From Bacillus sp. MUM 116 (GTDB taxonomy: Bacteria; Bacillota; Bacilli; Bacillales; Cytobacillaceae): a stretch of 64,000 nucleotides of DNA. This document shows positions 62,336-64,000 of this stretch, piece after piece; position 1 is the first letter of the stretch, and the number at the start of each line of letters is the position of its first letter. Where the stretch lies: the NCBI RefSeq assembly GCF_001866655.1, contig NZ_MLYR01000030.1, forward strand, positions 1 to 64,000, in the 5' to 3' direction. The translations under genes and the position numbers were made by a program. Under the pieces are notes generated by a model. It did not search any database and was not told the DNA's origin. It was given only the letters and a program-made list of their open reading frames with translations.

Positions 62336-63709
62336 TTACTCATGCCCAACCTTAACACTTCTCATCTTAAAACCAGTAAACCACAAACTCATTGCGAAGC
62401 TGACCGCCCCAATACAAATCAAAACAACCCCAAGAATCTCCATATTCTCTGTTGTAATTCCCTTGCCAAAGATTAACCCAAGCACAATGGAAGACAGGAT
62501 CGATCCTAAATAACGGCAGGTTTGAAACAACCCAGATGTTGTCCCAAGCATCTCTTTCGGGCTTTCTTTTAACATTGCAACCTGAAGAACCACATTTCCA
62601 ATCCCATAACTAAGCCCCAATAAAGCTAAAATCAAGCCAATTTGCCACCAAACAGAGGCTTTGATAAAGAAGAGCGACATGATTACAGCACCGACGACCG
62701 ATAAAAGTGCCCCCAGCACAATCGGCTGATTTAATCCAGTTTTATCAATCCATTTTCCTGTAATCGGAGAAATAATAATACTCATTCCGGACATAAACAG
62801 CATAAATATACCGCTTTTCTCCACACTTAAATGCAAGGCATTCTGGAAATAAAGGGGGAGACCAAAAAACAAACAATAGAAAAAGATATTTAACACAATA
62901 AACTGCAGATAGACCCAGGAAAGACGCCGGTGCGTTTTAAAAATCCGCACATCAATAAACGGCACCTTCACATGCAGTTCACGCCAAATAAATAAGAGAA
63001 TGAATAAAACCCCTGCAATGCCAGAAACAAAATGAATTTTCGATTCAAACGACAACAAAAACCATAACAGGAATACCATTCCTCCGGCAAATAACCCAAT
63101 CCCTAACAAATCTAGATGAGAAAGCAATTCTCTCATATTCTCTTTCTTTTTTTGCGGATCCTTAGGGAACATATACCAGCCAAGCAGCAAACTTATTAAC
63201 AAAAACGGAACATTAACCCAAAATATCGCAGGCCAGTCTCCCCAAACAATTAAAAATCCTCCAAGTGTCGGTCCAAGTGCTGTCATTGCCGAGGCGAAAA
63301 TAGCCAGAACCGATAAGGCAGAGGCCTGTTTGTCTTTAATATTATCCCGAATTAAAGAAACCCCAGAGGGATAAATCGCACTACTGCCAATCGATTGAAT
63401 TAACCTCATCATTAACAACATAAGAAACGTAGTGGAAAACGGCGCTGTAAAAGCAGAAAAAGCAACAAGAAATAGCCCGGCGATAAATGTTTTCTTTCGA
63501 CCGATTAAGTCACCAATTTTTCCGGTAACTGGCTGAGCGACAGCACTTGCAAGATAAAAAGAGGAAATCAGCCACGAAACCGTTGTAAATGATAGGTGGA
63601 AATCCTTTTGGATACTCGTAAGTGCAAGAGAAATCATAGAGGAATTTAAAGGGTTCAGCATTGTGCCGGAAGCAACAGCTGTTAAAAATAAAGCACGATT
63701 TTTCTTCAT
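62336..63709 (-). CDS. MFS multidrug transporter (DHA family)
   Basis: About 457 residues from ATG 63709 (AAAGGATTGACC upstream); the frame opens 18 codons earlier. Twelve to fourteen TM helices. Motif A is GKIGDLIGRKK, and the antiporter-like motif LGPTLGGFLI follows TM5. It is similar to EmrB/Bmr-type drug:proton antiporters. The 3' end runs into the hairpin array. Substrate unknown. Confidence 0.88.
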   Translation of the reverse strand: MKKNRALFLTAVASGTMLNPLNSSMISLALTSIQKDFHLSFTTVSWLISSFYLASAVAQPVTGKIGDLIGRKKTFIAGLFLVAFSAFTAPFSTTFLMLLMMRLIQSIGSSAIYPSGVSLIRDNIKDKQASALSVLAIFASAMTALGPTLGGFLIVWGDWPAIFWVNVPFLLISLLLGWYMFPKDPQKKKENMRELLSHLDLLGIGLFAGGMVFLLWFLLSFESKIHFVSGIAGVLFILLFIWRELHVKVPFIDVRIFKTHRRLSWVYLQFIVLNIFFYCLFFGLPLYFQNALHLSVEKSGIFMLFMSGMSIIISPITGKWIDKTGLNQPIVLGALLSVVGAVIMSLFFIKASVWWQIGLILALLGLSYGIGNVVLQVAMLKESPKEMLGTTSGLFQTCRYLGSILSSIVLGLIFGKGITTENMEILGVVLICIGAVSFAMSLWFTGFKMRSVKVGHE

Positions 63710-63774
63710 GTGGTCAATCCTTTGCAAAGCAAAATATTTTCTTTCTAGTTTGCCAAAAACCAAAATTCTAGTGG

Positions 63775-64000
63775 TTAAACTCTTTTTCTAAAAAAATAAT
63801 GATAGACGATAAGAAGCAGGCTTTGGGTAAATACATAAACTAGGATGGAAAACGGTAACTTATAGCCGTTTTTATAATGAAAAATTCCAATTTTTGAGCC
63901 AATCCATTCGAGCATGATACCTCCTATAGTCCAAACCAAAATGTAAACGATACACTTGAAGCTATTAATTTTAAATTTCTCCAAAAAATAAATAAAGAGG
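63775..64000 (-). CDS. C-terminal part of a polytopic membrane protein, cut by the window edge
   Basis: At least 69 residues, three hydrophobic helices, with GGIMLEWIGSKIGIFHYKNG between two of them. The frame is open to the right edge without a ribosome binding site at the TTG (63984), so the true start is probably beyond the window. It is reminiscent of CBO0543-type membrane proteins but not assignable. Confidence 0.5.
   Translation of the reverse strand, partial: LFIYFLEKFKINSFKCIVYILVWTIGGIMLEWIGSKIGIFHYKNGYKLPFSILVYVFTQSLLLIVYHYFFRKRV

Noticed and set aside
62143-62476. Two overlapping plus-strand frames of 70 and 93 codons
   Set aside because: They run through the hairpin array and the antisense of the MFS gene; Thr/Asn/Lys/Pro-rich with no ribosome binding site.

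Overview
The window is 64 kb of low-GC chromosomal DNA from a Gram-positive, almost certainly a member of the Bacillaceae (Bacillus, Neobacillus or Mesobacillus type; I cannot name the species). The basis is AGGAGG-type ribosome binding sites with frequent TTG and GTG starts, a dltXABCD operon, an HPr kinase, a proline T-box in front of proS, a ydaO-type c-di-AMP riboswitch in front of a ktrA/ktrC gene, a CstR repressor, Fur, MntR and Fnr boxes, and many lipoproteins. I see no rRNA, tRNA, insertion sequence, prophage or CRISPR array. Most of the content is ordinary core and accessory chromosome.

Layout. 0.2-3.1 kb: a lipoprotein, a flavoprotein dehydrogenase and a GyrI-like ligand-binding protein. 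3.1-7.5 kb: a DNA base-damage repair island, with alkA on the minus strand diverging from an overlapping plus-strand operon of adaA, adaB/ogt, a 2-oxoglutarate oxygenase, an SPL-like radical SAM gene broken by an in-frame stop, and a uracil-DNA-glycosylase-like gene. 7.5-9 kb: a sigma-70-family factor followed by a clpP paralogue. 9-11.4 kb: two GNAT acetyltransferases and small proteins, including a Gly/Tyr/His repeat protein. 11.6-14 kb: a sulfur cluster (tauE, cysK, cstR) with recognisable promoters and operators. 14-19 kb: a HExxH protein, ktrA/C with its riboswitch, a sulfite-oxidase-like molybdoenzyme and mntH. 19-25 kb: selB, a TerD/TerB fusion, an amino-acid symporter and a stand-alone hprK. 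25-30 kb: a MacAB-like efflux operon followed by its two-component system. 30-37 kb: a membrane cupredoxin, proS with T-box, a first flavohemoglobin and a DedA/PAP2 fusion of broken genes.

37-48 kb: an SGNH hydrolase, ABC exporters, a CAP-domain lipoprotein, a VOC/phosphotransferase pair, a second flavohemoglobin, tatA and a putative heme membrane protein. 48-54 kb: the dlt operon and an M42 peptidase. 54-59.5 kb: DUF421, GTP cyclohydrolase II, a Fur-controlled FTR1 iron permease with a small lipoprotein, and corA. 59.5-64 kb: an NlpC/P60 remnant, a TVP38 protein, a GNAT, a Cys-rich mini-protein, a degenerate 52-bp hairpin repeat array, an MFS exporter and a membrane gene that runs off the window edge.

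Themes: metal homeostasis (MntH, EfeU, CorA, cupredoxin), reactive sulfur and nitrogen stress (CstR cluster, two flavohemoglobins) and alkylation repair. Gene decay is visible in several places: the nonsense codon in the SPL gene, the DedA/PAP2 fusion, the NlpC/P60 and hexapeptide-transferase fragments, and a frameshifted mini-gene. Nothing in the window is clearly an undescribed multi-gene system. The best candidates for new biology are the repair island with its uncharacterised oxygenase, the sigma factor/ClpP pair, and the HExxH protein.
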